Part shown: in pieces, positions 8,358 through 16,729 of the stretch | Numbering within the stretch: position 1 is the stretch's first letter | Layout: every line of letters starts with the position of its first letter | NCBI GenBank assembly: GCA_002365175.1 | Contig: DEZK01000037.1 | Location: 1-62,771 of the forward strand | Source of the DNA: Raskinella chloraquaticus (SeqCode) | Lineage (GTDB): Bacteria; Pseudomonadota; Alphaproteobacteria; Rhizobiales; UBA4765 | Direction: 5' to 3' | Length of the DNA: 62,771 nt | Made by a program: the position numbers and the translations under genes | Notes under the pieces: generated by a model | Told to the model about the DNA's origin: nothing | The model's database searches: none | The model's input: only the letters and a program-made list of their open reading frames with translations

Positions 8358-9377
8358 ATGCATCCGACCTTGCACCGCCTCTTGGGCCAGCTTGACCGCC
8401 GCCAGCGTCTGGCATTTCTGGGTCTTGTCGGAGCGCTCATTCTCGGCCCGGCCTTCCTTGATCGCTACCTGATGTCGATCATGATCCTCGTATTTTGGTA
8501 CGCCGCCGTCGGGCAGGCATGGAACATCATGATGGGTTTCTGCGGCCAGCTTTCGCTTGGCCATTGCCTCTACAGCGGTATCGGCGGCTATGTCGCAGCT
8601 CTGTTATGGGTCAACTATGGCATTCCACCCTGGCTTGCGGCCGTGCCGGCGATGGGCATCGCCTGTGCCTGCGGCATTGTCATCGGCTGGCTTGCCTTTC
8701 GCTATGACATCGGCGGCGTTTACTTTGCGCTCCTCACCATCGCCTTTGCTGAAATGGCCCGTATTGCCTTTGATAACTGGGCCGGCGGCGGCGGCGCAGC
8801 CGGCCTGTTCATCCCGCTGATACCGGCAGCCGATGCGGGGCTGTGGACGTTGTCCGGCGGACCTTTGCAATTTTACTATCTGATGCTCGGGCTGGCGATC
8901 ACAAGCTTTGTGGCGGCTGCGGCCCTGCGTGCCTCGCGCCTCGGCCATGAATGGCTTGCCATCCGCGAGGAGCCGGAAGCAGCGCGCGCGCTCGGCATCG
9001 ATATCTACCGGGCAAAACTTGCGGCCATCATCGTGTCAGCCGCCATCACGTCGCTTGCCGGGGTCTTTTATGCGTTTTACCAGCGCAACCTCTTCCCCAG
9101 CGATGCGTTCGACGTCTCGCGCTCCATCATCATGATCATGGGGCCGATTGTCGGCGGGCTGGGAACGCTCATGGGCCCGGTCATCGGCGCCCTGATCCTC
9201 ACCCCCCTCGGGCAGATATTGATCGCGCTCACCGAGCGGCTTGTCGGTCACGCCGTACCTGGCGCCAGCCTTCTGGCCTACGGCGCGCTGCTGATGGTGA
9301 TCATCTCCACCAATGCCAACGGCGTGTGGCCTGGCCTGTCGCGTCGTCTGGGCCTCGCCCCGAGAGCACTCCGATGA
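8358..9377 (+). CDS. livM: branched-chain-type ABC permease, LivM family
   Basis: A 339-residue inner-membrane permease, the partner of LivH. Family features include the GFCGQLSLGHCLYSGIGGY motif in the second helix pair, a LTIAFAEMARI segment, and the cytoplasmic loop IREEPEAARALGIDI that couples to the ATPase. It starts two bases after livH and its stop overlaps the start of livG by four bases (ATGA), so the two are translationally linked. Confidence 0.93.
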   Translation: MHPTLHRLLGQLDRRQRLAFLGLVGALILGPAFLDRYLMSIMILVFWYAAVGQAWNIMMGFCGQLSLGHCLYSGIGGYVAALLWVNYGIPPWLAAVPAMGIACACGIVIGWLAFRYDIGGVYFALLTIAFAEMARIAFDNWAGGGGAAGLFIPLIPAADAGLWTLSGGPLQFYYLMLGLAITSFVAAAALRASRLGHEWLAIREEPEAARALGIDIYRAKLAAIIVSAAITSLAGVFYAFYQRNLFPSDAFDVSRSIIMIMGPIVGGLGTLMGPVIGALILTPLGQILIALTERLVGHAVPGASLLAYGALLMVIISTNANGVWPGLSRRLGLAPRALR

Positions 9378-10099
9378 CCGCGCTGCTGCAGGTGCAGGGG
9401 ATCACGCATCGCTTCCGCGGTCTGGTGGCGCTAGATGAGGTTTCGCTTCAGGTCGAGGCAGGTCGCATCTTCGCGCTCATCGGCCCCAATGGCGCCGGCA
9501 AGACAACGCTCTTCAATCTCATTTCCGGTGCGCTCAAGCCCGATCAGGGCAGGATCATCTTCGGCGGTGAGCGTATCGACGGCCTGGCGCCCCATCTCAT
9601 CTGCAGGCGTGGCCTGGCACGCACCTTCCAGATCGTTCGCCCGTTTCCGGCCATGACCGTCCATGAAAATGTCGTCATCGGCGCCATGCTGCATTGCGCC
9701 GACATGGATGCCGCCCATCGCCATGCCGACGATGTCCTGCGCCAGCTCGATCTCGCCCCGCGCCGCGCTGAACGTGCATCCTCCCTCACTTTGCCTGACC
9801 GCAAGCGCCTCGAAGTGGCGCGCGCCCTTGCCACATCGCCGCGCCTGCTGCTGCTTGACGAGGTGATGGCCGGCCTCAGGCCGAGCGAGATTGATCGCAT
9901 CGTCGCCATCCTGCGCAATGTCGCCGCAGCAGGCGTCACGCTGCTCCTGATCGAACATGTCATGCGCGCGGTCGCTGCCCTTGCTGACCATGTCCATGTT
10001 CTCAACCATGGCGCGACCATCGCCGCCGGGCGCCTTGAAGAGATTGCCCGCCACCCCAAGGTGATTGAAAGCTACCTTGGAACGGAGGTTGCCAGCTGA
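9374..10099 (+). CDS. livG: ABC transporter ATP-binding protein, LivG family
   Basis: A 241-residue ATPase. The Walker A motif is GPNGAGKTT (about residues 37-45) and Walker B is LLLLDE. The ABC signature region reads LTLPDRKRLEVARAL instead of the LSGGQ form, a variant I have seen in part of the LivG family, so it need not mean loss of function. The DEVMAGLRPSE segment is also typical of that subgroup. The start is fixed by the ATGA overlap with livM. Its stop overlaps the start of livF (TGATG), so all four permease and ATPase genes form one translational chain. Confidence 0.92.
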   Translation: MTALLQVQGITHRFRGLVALDEVSLQVEAGRIFALIGPNGAGKTTLFNLISGALKPDQGRIIFGGERIDGLAPHLICRRGLARTFQIVRPFPAMTVHENVVIGAMLHCADMDAAHRHADDVLRQLDLAPRRAERASSLTLPDRKRLEVARALATSPRLLLLDEVMAGLRPSEIDRIVAILRNVAAAGVTLLLIEHVMRAVAALADHVHVLNHGATIAAGRLEEIARHPKVIESYLGTEVAS

Positions 10100-10803
10100 T
10101 GCTCAGCATTCGCAACCTCTCTGTTTTCTATGGTGATGCGCAAGCATTGGATAACGTCTCGCTCGACGTCCCCGCCGGCAGCATCACGGCCATCGTCGGG
10201 GCTAACGGCGCCGGCAAGACCACGCTCATCCGCACCATCGCCGGCATGCTGAGCGCAGCTTCGGGCGAAATCAGCTACAAGGAGCGCATCATCACCGGTC
10301 TTCCCGGTCATCAGGTGTGCGATCTTGGCATCGGCCAGGTCGCCGAGGGTCGCCAGGTCTTTCCGACGCTGACGGTCGAGGAAAACCTCGCGATGGGCGC
10401 CATGCTCCCGCGCGCCCGCGCCAGCAGGAAGCGCAACCTTGAGCGCGTCTACACCATGTTCCCGCGCCTCAGCGAACGGCGCCGGCAGAATGCCGGCACG
10501 ATGTCGGGCGGAGAACAGCAGATGCTGGCAATCGGCCGCTGCCTGATGGGCGAGCCGGAACTGATCATGTTCGACGAGCCCTCGCTTGGTCTCTCGCCTG
10601 CCCTGGTCAGCGACATGCTCGCCACCATCGGCAGCCTCAGCCAATCGGGACTGACCTGCATTCTGGTTGAACAGAACGTCGCGCAATCGCTGAAGCTGTC
10701 GGCATATGCCTACGTGCTGGAGAATGGACGCATCGTCCTCTCTGGCAGCGGCGCAGCGGTGCTGGGCGATGATCGGGTGCGGCAGGCCTATCTCGGGCTG
10801 TAG
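10099..10803 (+). CDS. livF: ABC transporter ATP-binding protein, LivF family
   Basis: A 234-residue ATPase with Walker A GANGAGKTT (about residues 34-42), signature MSGGEQQMLAIGRCLM, and Walker B LIMFDEPSLGL. The short opening FYGDAQALDNVSLDV and the length are those of LivF. It forms the heterodimeric motor with LivG. The start overlaps the livG stop by one base. The nitrilase-type gene follows after 74 bases on the same strand. Confidence 0.93.
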   Translation: MLSIRNLSVFYGDAQALDNVSLDVPAGSITAIVGANGAGKTTLIRTIAGMLSAASGEISYKERIITGLPGHQVCDLGIGQVAEGRQVFPTLTVEENLAMGAMLPRARASRKRNLERVYTMFPRLSERRRQNAGTMSGGEQQMLAIGRCLMGEPELIMFDEPSLGLSPALVSDMLATIGSLSQSGLTCILVEQNVAQSLKLSAYAYVLENGRIVLSGSGAAVLGDDRVRQAYLGL

Positions 10804-10877
10804 CCAGGCTGATATTGACCGGCGCGATGACGCGCATCACAGTCATCTCCCAACTCGTATACTGCGGAGCCGGACCC

Positions 10878-11735
10878 ATGAAAATCGCCCTGATCCAGAT
10901 GAATTCGGTCTCGGATAAGGCCGCCAACATCGCCGAGGCAAGCCGCCTCATCGACCAGGCGGTGGCCAGTGAAAAACCCGACTGGATTCTCCTGCCCGAG
11001 CATTTCAACTGGGCAGGCGGTGGCACGAAGGACAAAATTGCCCACGCCGATCAGGTGCCGGGCGGTGAGGCCTATGAGGCCATCCGGCAGCTTGCCATCC
11101 GCCACCGCATCTGGATTCATGCCGGCAGTTTGCTGGAGGCCATACCCGGCGAGGAGCGCGTCTACAACACCACCTGCGTCTTCAACCGCGACGGCAAGGA
11201 AGTGGCGCGTTACCGCAAGATCCATCTTTTCGATATCGTTACGCCCGACGGCGTCGAATACCGTGAATCCGCCACCATTCGCGGCGGCCGCGACATCGTC
11301 ACCTATGATTGCGAGGGTTTCCGCATCGGCTGCACCATCTGCTACGATCTGCGCTTTGCTGAACTCTTCCAGGCCCTTGTGGATGCCGGCGCCAACGTCA
11401 TCGCTGTACCCTCAAGCTTCACCGTCCAGACCGGCAAGGATCACTGGGACGTGCTGTTGCGCGCGCGCGCCATCGAAACGCAGGCCTATGTGCTTGCTGC
11501 CGGTCAATGCGGTTTCTTCACCTCCGCGCGCGGCGACAAGCGTTTGACATACGGTCACTCGCTGGCTGCCGATCCGTGGGGGCATGTCATCGCCAAGGCG
11601 TCCGACGGGCCGGGCATCGTCACCGCCAGGCTCGACAAGGCGATGATCGAGCGGGTGCGCCGCGACATGCCCGTTGACCAGCACCGCATCATCGGTCGCG
11701 AAGCCATGAAGTCACGATTGATTGCAGCGGAATAG
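10878..11735 (+). CDS. carbon-nitrogen hydrolase, nitrilase superfamily (Nit1-like)
   Basis: A 285-residue cytoplasmic hydrolase with the Glu-Lys-Cys catalytic set of the superfamily: Glu in LLPEHFNW (about residue 44), Lys in YRKIHLFD (about 115), and Cys in GCTICYDLRF (about 152). The closest match by pattern is the Nit1/Nit2 branch, which includes deaminated-glutathione amidase and omega-amidase; other amide substrates are possible. GGAG lies 9 bases before the ATG at 10878. It follows the liv-type transporter on the same strand, so the transported compound could be an amide. It ends only 3 bases from the convergent modC stop. Confidence 0.82.
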   Translation: MKIALIQMNSVSDKAANIAEASRLIDQAVASEKPDWILLPEHFNWAGGGTKDKIAHADQVPGGEAYEAIRQLAIRHRIWIHAGSLLEAIPGEERVYNTTCVFNRDGKEVARYRKIHLFDIVTPDGVEYRESATIRGGRDIVTYDCEGFRIGCTICYDLRFAELFQALVDAGANVIAVPSSFTVQTGKDHWDVLLRARAIETQAYVLAAGQCGFFTSARGDKRLTYGHSLAADPWGHVIAKASDGPGIVTARLDKAMIERVRRDMPVDQHRIIGREAMKSRLIAAE

Positions 11736-11738
11736 GCG

Positions 11739-12383
11739 TCAGTCAGCGCTTGATACCAGCCCATTATCAATCCGCACAATACGCTGGGCGAGCTGGCGCA
11801 CCTCTTCCTCGGCATGCGACACATAGAGCATCGGTACGCCACCCTCGTCAGCAAGGCGCCGGAGATAGGGCAGGATATCGTGCTTGCGGGCCGCATCAAG
11901 CGAAGCAAGCGGTTCATCGAGGAGCAGCAGACAAGGCTTGCCGAGGAGCGCCCGCCCGATGGCAACCCGCGCCGCCTCACCTCCTGAAAGCGTTGACGGC
12001 CTGCGCTTCAGCAGACGTCCAATATCGAGCAGCGCCGTCACCCGCTCCATCTCGGCCGCCTGCCTTGGAAGGCCAAGTGCGCGCCGCCCGTAATCAAGAT
12101 TGGCAGCGACATTCAGATGCGGGAAGAGCCGTATGTCCTGAAAAACATAACCGATGCGTCGGCGATGGGAGGGCAGGTTAATTCCACCATGGCTGTCAAA
12201 GAGCGCTCGCCCCTCAACCACGATCCGCCCGCGCTCAGGCGTCATCAGGCCCGCAACAAGGCTGAGCAGTGTCGTCTTGCCGGCACCGGACGGACCGAAG
12301 ATCGCCGTTACCCGCTCGCCCAATCGCAGGCTGATATCCAGATTGAAGGAGCCAAGCCGCTTTTCAACCGCGATTTCAATCAT
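11739..12383 (-). CDS. modC: molybdate (or tungstate) ABC transporter ATPase, short ModC
   Basis: A 214-residue ATPase with Walker A GPSGAGKTT, the LSGGEAARVAIGRAL signature and Walker B LLLLDEPLASLD. It ends right after the ATPase domain, whereas well-studied ModC proteins are about 350 residues and carry a C-terminal molybdate-binding (TOBE) domain. This copy therefore lacks the metal-sensing tail. The ATG at 12383 is chosen because family homology begins there (MIEIAVEKRL); it overlaps the end of modB by 8 bases. It is the last gene of the minus-strand run that begins with gntR and oxc, which ties metal uptake to the formate dehydrogenase. Confidence 0.88.
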   Translation of the reverse strand: MIEIAVEKRLGSFNLDISLRLGERVTAIFGPSGAGKTTLLSLVAGLMTPERGRIVVEGRALFDSHGGINLPSHRRRIGYVFQDIRLFPHLNVAANLDYGRRALGLPRQAAEMERVTALLDIGRLLKRRPSTLSGGEAARVAIGRALLGKPCLLLLDEPLASLDAARKHDILPYLRRLADEGGVPMLYVSHAEEEVRQLAQRIVRIDNGLVSSAD

Positions 12384-13071
12384 GGGATAGCCGTCTGCCC
12401 GGGGCCGCACGCCGCGACAGGACATCCGAGGCAAGCAGCGCCAGAAAGGAAATCACCAGCGACACGGCAGCCAGGCGCAAAGCGCGCGCTTCGCCACCGG
12501 GAATATCAATCAGCGTGTAGATGGCGGTTGCAATCGTCTGGGTCTCGCCCGGGATATTCGAGACGAAGGTGATTGTTGCGCCAAATTCGCCGAGCGCCTT
12601 GGCGAAGGCAAGGATAAAACCGGCGAGTATCCCCGGGAAGGCAAGCGGCAAAGTGATGGTCAAAAACCGCCAGAAAGGCCCAGCCCCCAGAGTAGAGGCT
12701 GCCTGCTCAAGGCGCGTTTCAGCGCTTTCGAACGCCAGCCTGATCGCACGCACCATCAGCGGGAACGCCATGACCGCGGCAGCCAGTGCCGCGCCCGTCC
12801 AGCGGAACGCCAGCACGATGCCGAACTGCTCAAGCCAGGCCCCAATCACGCCCTTGCGCCCGAAGAGGATCAGCAGTGCATAGCCAGTGACAACCGGCGG
12901 CAGGACCAGCGGCAGATAGACCAGCGCATCAAGCAGTGCCTTGCCGGGGAAGTTGCGCCTTGCGAGCAGGTAGGCGACAGCGATGGCAACGGGCAGCGCG
13001 CACAAGCATGCAACCAGCGCCACCCTTAGCGTCAGCGTAACCGCCGTCCATTCCTCGCTGCTGAGGCCCAT
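12376..13071 (-). CDS. modB: molybdate (or tungstate) ABC transporter permease, ModB
   Basis: A 231-residue permease with five hydrophobic helices and the EAA-type loop (AASTLGAGPFWRFLTITLPLAFPGI, positions given by family; about residues 133-157). The PLVLPPVVTGYALLILFG segment is a hallmark of ModB. It lies between modA (gap 24 bases) and modC (8-base overlap). Whether it carries molybdate or tungstate cannot be told from the permease. Confidence 0.93.
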   Translation of the reverse strand: MGLSSEEWTAVTLTLRVALVACLCALPVAIAVAYLLARRNFPGKALLDALVYLPLVLPPVVTGYALLILFGRKGVIGAWLEQFGIVLAFRWTGAALAAAVMAFPLMVRAIRLAFESAETRLEQAASTLGAGPFWRFLTITLPLAFPGILAGFILAFAKALGEFGATITFVSNIPGETQTIATAIYTLIDIPGGEARALRLAAVSLVISFLALLASDVLSRRAAPGRRLSHD

Positions 13072-13095
13072 CAGGTGCCTGCCGGTTCGTGCCGC

Positions 13096-13893
13096 CTAGG
13101 CGCGGCTGTCGAAGAGATAGCGGAAGCCATAACGCTCGAACAGGGTTCTGGCGGGCGGCGTGGTAAGAAAGGCAAGGAAAGCATCAGCGCCTGCGCTGCC
13201 CTGTCGGGTTTTGGCGATGGGGTAGAGAATGGGCGCATGGCGCGCCGGATCGAAGCGCCCGATGATCTTGACCTTGCTCTCAGCCATCGCGTCAGTCGCA
13301 TAGACAATACCAAAACCCGCTTCACCACGCGCCACCAGCGCCAATGCTGCCCGCACATTGGCAGCAAACACCAGCTTCTTTTCACTCTTGGTCCAGAGGC
13401 CAAGATTTTCAAGCGCCTGCCTCGCATAGCGGCCAGCAGGCACGCTTGAAGGTTCGGCAATAACCATCCGACCGTTACCAATGAGACCATCAAGATCAAG
13501 GCCGCTATCAAGCGTCAGCCGCTGCGTGCTGTCAGCGCCCCCGATCATCACAAGGCTGTTGCCAAGCAGCGTGCGGCGGCTTTGTTTTTCGATATGACCG
13601 CCCTGCTCAAGCCAGTCCATCCATTCAAGATCAGCCGAGATGAAGATATCCGCAGGTGCCCCGTTAGCGATCTGGCGCGCCAGCTGGGATGAGGCTGCAT
13701 AGCTGATGCTGGTCTCAGGCCCGCCACCCGCCTTGAAGGCGGCAGCGGTCTCATCGAAGGCGTCTTTCACGGAGGCGGCAGCAAAGATTGTCAGTTTTTC
13801 AGCCGCACGGAGCCGCGACGATGACAGGGCGAGACTTGTTGCTGCCGCAGCCATCAGCTGGCGGCGGTTCAAATCCTGGGCACGTTTAATCAT
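13096..13893 (-). CDS. modA: periplasmic molybdate (or tungstate)-binding protein, ModA
   Basis: A 265-residue exported binding protein. The N-terminus has NRRQLMAAAATSLALS, a Tat-like signal, cleaved near residue 30. The mature part has the oxyanion-binding features of ModA: LTIFAAASVKDAFDE at the start, ISYAASSQLARQI, and GARPADIF-like GAPADIFISAD. Its gene lies 53 bases downstream of fdhA and leads modABC. The context with a molybdenum- or tungsten-dependent formate dehydrogenase suggests dedicated metal supply. Confidence 0.92.
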   Translation of the reverse strand: MIKRAQDLNRRQLMAAAATSLALSSSRLRAAEKLTIFAAASVKDAFDETAAAFKAGGGPETSISYAASSQLARQIANGAPADIFISADLEWMDWLEQGGHIEKQSRRTLLGNSLVMIGGADSTQRLTLDSGLDLDGLIGNGRMVIAEPSSVPAGRYARQALENLGLWTKSEKKLVFAANVRAALALVARGEAGFGIVYATDAMAESKVKIIGRFDPARHAPILYPIAKTRQGSAGADAFLAFLTTPPARTLFERYGFRYLFDSRA

Positions 13894-13946
13894 TCCCGCA
13901 ATCTAGCCGGGCCTTATGAGGCCGGCAAGCATGCGGGTTTTTTTGA

Positions 13947-16715
13947 CTATTCCGCCGCTACCGCCGCGCCAACCGCCACCGCCCTCACCGCGCAGAATTT
14001 GAACTCGGGGATTTTTCCGAATGGATCGAGTGCCGGATTGGTCAGCAGATTTGCCGCCGCCTCCGCGTAACAGAACGGCATGAACACCATGTTCTCCGGC
14101 ACATCGCGGTCGGCACGAACTTTTACCTCGATCGCGCCGCGCCGCGTTTCAAGGCGCATCATTGCGCCCGCCTCCAGCCCCAGACGTGCGATTTCACGCG
14201 GTGACAGGAAGGCGACCGCCTCAGGTTCGATCTGATCGAGCACGCCGGAACGTCTGGTCATCGAACCCGTATGCCAATGTTCCAGCACACGCCCTGTCGA
14301 CAGCACCATGGGATACTGCGCGTCAGGCACCTCATCAGGCGAGGTAACGGCAGCCGGCACGATTTTGCCACGCCCGCTCGTGGTCGGAAAGCCGGTGGCG
14401 AAGATGATCTCGTTCCCCGGCTGGTCGGGATGGTCGACTGGATAGGTCACCGCGCCTTCGCGCTCCACCCGCTCCCAGGTGATATTTTTCAAAGACGGCA
14501 TCACCTGTGCCATCTCGGTGAAGACATCCCCCGGTCCGTTGTAATTCCACTCGCAACCCATGCGCCTGGCGATCTCCTGGATGATCCACAGATCCTGTCG
14601 CGCCTCGCCGGGCGGCTTGACCACCTGGCGTGCCATCTGCACCCGGCGGTCGGTGTTGGTGAACGTTCCAACTTTCTCGGCAAAGGCAGAAGCCGGCAAA
14701 ACGACATCCGCATGGAAAGCTGTTTCAGTGAGGAAGAGATCCTGCACGACCAGATGATCAAGCTTGGCAAGCGCTTGCCGCGCATGCTGAAGATCGGGGT
14801 CCGACATCGCCGGGTTCTCACCCTCCACATACATGCCCTTGATCGAGCCGGCGTGGATGGCGTTCATGATCTCGACGACCGTCAGCCCGCGTACCGGATC
14901 AAGTGACTGGCCCCAGAACTCCTCAAAAATCCGGCGCACCTCCGCCTTCTCCACCGACTGATAATCAGGGAAAACCATCGGGATGAGGCCGGCGTCGGAC
15001 GCACCTTGAACGTTGTTTTGACCACGCAGCGGGTGGAGGCCCGTCCCCGCCCGGCCGATCTGGCCCGTGGTGAGCGCAAGCGCGATCAGGCAGCGTGCAT
15101 TGTCGGTGCCGTGCACGTGTTGGCTGACCCCCATGCCCCAGAAAATGAGCGAGGCTTTCGACGTGGCGTAAAGCCGCGCCACCTCCTTCAGTGTTTCCGC
15201 GGGGATGCCGCAGACGGCTTCCATCTTCTCCGGCGGGAAATCCTTGATGCGCTCCTTCAGCGCTTCGAAACCCTCCGTATAGCCAGCGATATATTGCTGG
15301 TCGGTCAACCCTTCGCTGATGATGGTGTGCAGCATGGCATTCAACATGGCCACATCGCTGCCGGGCTTGAACTGCAGGTGATGGCTGGCATGGCGCGACA
15401 GTGCCTGCCGGCGCGGGTCCATGACAATGAGCTTAGCGCCGCGCTTGGCCGCCTGCTTGATGAAGGTCGCCGCCACCGGATGATTGACCGTCGGATTGGC
15501 GCCGATGACGATGATGATCTCAGCCTCCATCGCCGCCGAGAACGGTGCTGAAACCGCACCGGAATTCAGCCCCTCCATCAGTGCCGCGACCGACGAGGCG
15601 TGGCACAAACGCGTGCAGTGATCGACATTGTTCGAGCCAAAGCCGGTGCGAACGAGCTTCTGGAAGAGATAAGCTTCCTCGTTCGACCCCTTGGCCGACC
15701 CGAAACCGGCAAGCGCCTTTGCTCCCTCACGCTCGCGGATGGCTGTAAGGCCGCCGGCGGCCGCATCAAGCGCCTCCTCCCAGCTCGCCTCGCGGAAATG
15801 CGTCCACGGATTGGCAGGATCGACCTGATCATTGGCATGCTTGGCCATCCCCGGCAGACGGATCAGCGGCTTCGTCAGGCGATGGGGATGCTGGATGTAA
15901 TCATAGCCAAAGCGCCCCTTGACGCACAGGCGGTTGCGATTGGCCGGACCCGCCCGGCCTTCCGCCGCAACGATCGCCTCGTCCGTCACCTGATAGGTGA
16001 CCTGACAGCCAACTCCGCAATAGGGGCAGAGTGAATCGACCTCGCGCTCGGCATAGACGACGCGCGTCTGATTGTCGTCGAGCAGGCTTGAGGGCATGAG
16101 CGCACCCGTCGGACAGGCCTGCACGCATTCACCGCAGGCAACGCAGGTGCTGGCGCCCATATCGTCGTCGAAATCAAACACGATCTTGGCGTCCGCCCCG
16201 CGATAGGCCATGCCGATGACGTCATTAACCTGGATTTCCCGGCAGGCGCGCACGCATAGACCGCACTGGATGCAGGCATCGAGATTGACGCTCATTGCAG
16301 GATGGCTGTGATCGCCCTGCCAGCGCTCGGCGGCGGGAAAGCGGCTTTGATCGACGCCGACCTTGTCGGCCCAGCCCCAGAATTTCGATTGCGGATCATG
16401 CGAGGTCGCGCGGTCCGGCTGGTCGGAGACCAGCAGCTCCATCACCATCCTTTGTGCCTTGACCGCCCGCTCGGACGCGGACTTCACCTTCATGCCCATG
16501 GCCGGCGTGCGTTTGCAGCTTGCCGCCAGCACCCGCTCGCCTTCAATCTCGACCATGCAGGCGCGGCAATTGCCATCGGCGCGATAATCAAGCGCCGGCG
16601 AATAGCACAGATGCGGAATGTCGGTGGCGTGGCGCTTGGCCACCTGCCAGATGGTTTCGCCGGCTTGCGCTTCAACCTGCTTGCCGTCGAGTTCAAAGAC
16701 GATTTTCGTGGTCAT
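13947..16715 (-). CDS. fdhA: NAD-dependent formate dehydrogenase alpha subunit (Mo/W-bis-MGD, Fe-S)
   Basis: A 922-residue catalytic subunit that oxidises formate to CO2. In order it has an N-terminal 2Fe-2S domain (C37, C50, C53, C67), two 4Fe-4S clusters (C148/C151/C154/C158 and C191/C194/C197/C201), a further 4Fe-4S site (C230/C233/C237/C264), and the molybdopterin domains with the metal ligand C371 in CTRLCHASS. The ligand is an ordinary cysteine codon, not selenocysteine. The C-terminal MoCo-binding domain begins around residue 800. It pairs with the fused subunit encoded 14 bases upstream. Methylobacterium FDH1, a tungsten enzyme, has this two-subunit form, but the metal here is not readable from sequence. 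Confidence 0.95.
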   Translation of the reverse strand: MTTKIVFELDGKQVEAQAGETIWQVAKRHATDIPHLCYSPALDYRADGNCRACMVEIEGERVLAASCKRTPAMGMKVKSASERAVKAQRMVMELLVSDQPDRATSHDPQSKFWGWADKVGVDQSRFPAAERWQGDHSHPAMSVNLDACIQCGLCVRACREIQVNDVIGMAYRGADAKIVFDFDDDMGASTCVACGECVQACPTGALMPSSLLDDNQTRVVYAEREVDSLCPYCGVGCQVTYQVTDEAIVAAEGRAGPANRNRLCVKGRFGYDYIQHPHRLTKPLIRLPGMAKHANDQVDPANPWTHFREASWEEALDAAAGGLTAIREREGAKALAGFGSAKGSNEEAYLFQKLVRTGFGSNNVDHCTRLCHASSVAALMEGLNSGAVSAPFSAAMEAEIIIVIGANPTVNHPVAATFIKQAAKRGAKLIVMDPRRQALSRHASHHLQFKPGSDVAMLNAMLHTIISEGLTDQQYIAGYTEGFEALKERIKDFPPEKMEAVCGIPAETLKEVARLYATSKASLIFWGMGVSQHVHGTDNARCLIALALTTGQIGRAGTGLHPLRGQNNVQGASDAGLIPMVFPDYQSVEKAEVRRIFEEFWGQSLDPVRGLTVVEIMNAIHAGSIKGMYVEGENPAMSDPDLQHARQALAKLDHLVVQDLFLTETAFHADVVLPASAFAEKVGTFTNTDRRVQMARQVVKPPGEARQDLWIIQEIARRMGCEWNYNGPGDVFTEMAQVMPSLKNITWERVEREGAVTYPVDHPDQPGNEIIFATGFPTTSGRGKIVPAAVTSPDEVPDAQYPMVLSTGRVLEHWHTGSMTRRSGVLDQIEPEAVAFLSPREIARLGLEAGAMMRLETRRGAIEVKVRADRDVPENMVFMPFCYAEAAANLLTNPALDPFGKIPEFKFCAVRAVAVGAAVAAE

Positions 16716-16729
16716 CGTCGAGGCCTCCT

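Noticed and set aside
9770..9830. LivG signature reads LTLPD and not LSGGQ, taken first as loss of function
   Set aside because: The LTL--RKRLEVARAL form together with DEVMAGL occurs in part of the LivG family, so this is a subgroup feature.
13947..16715. Possible selenocysteine formate dehydrogenase
   Set aside because: The metal ligand is a cysteine codon and the frame has no internal TGA.
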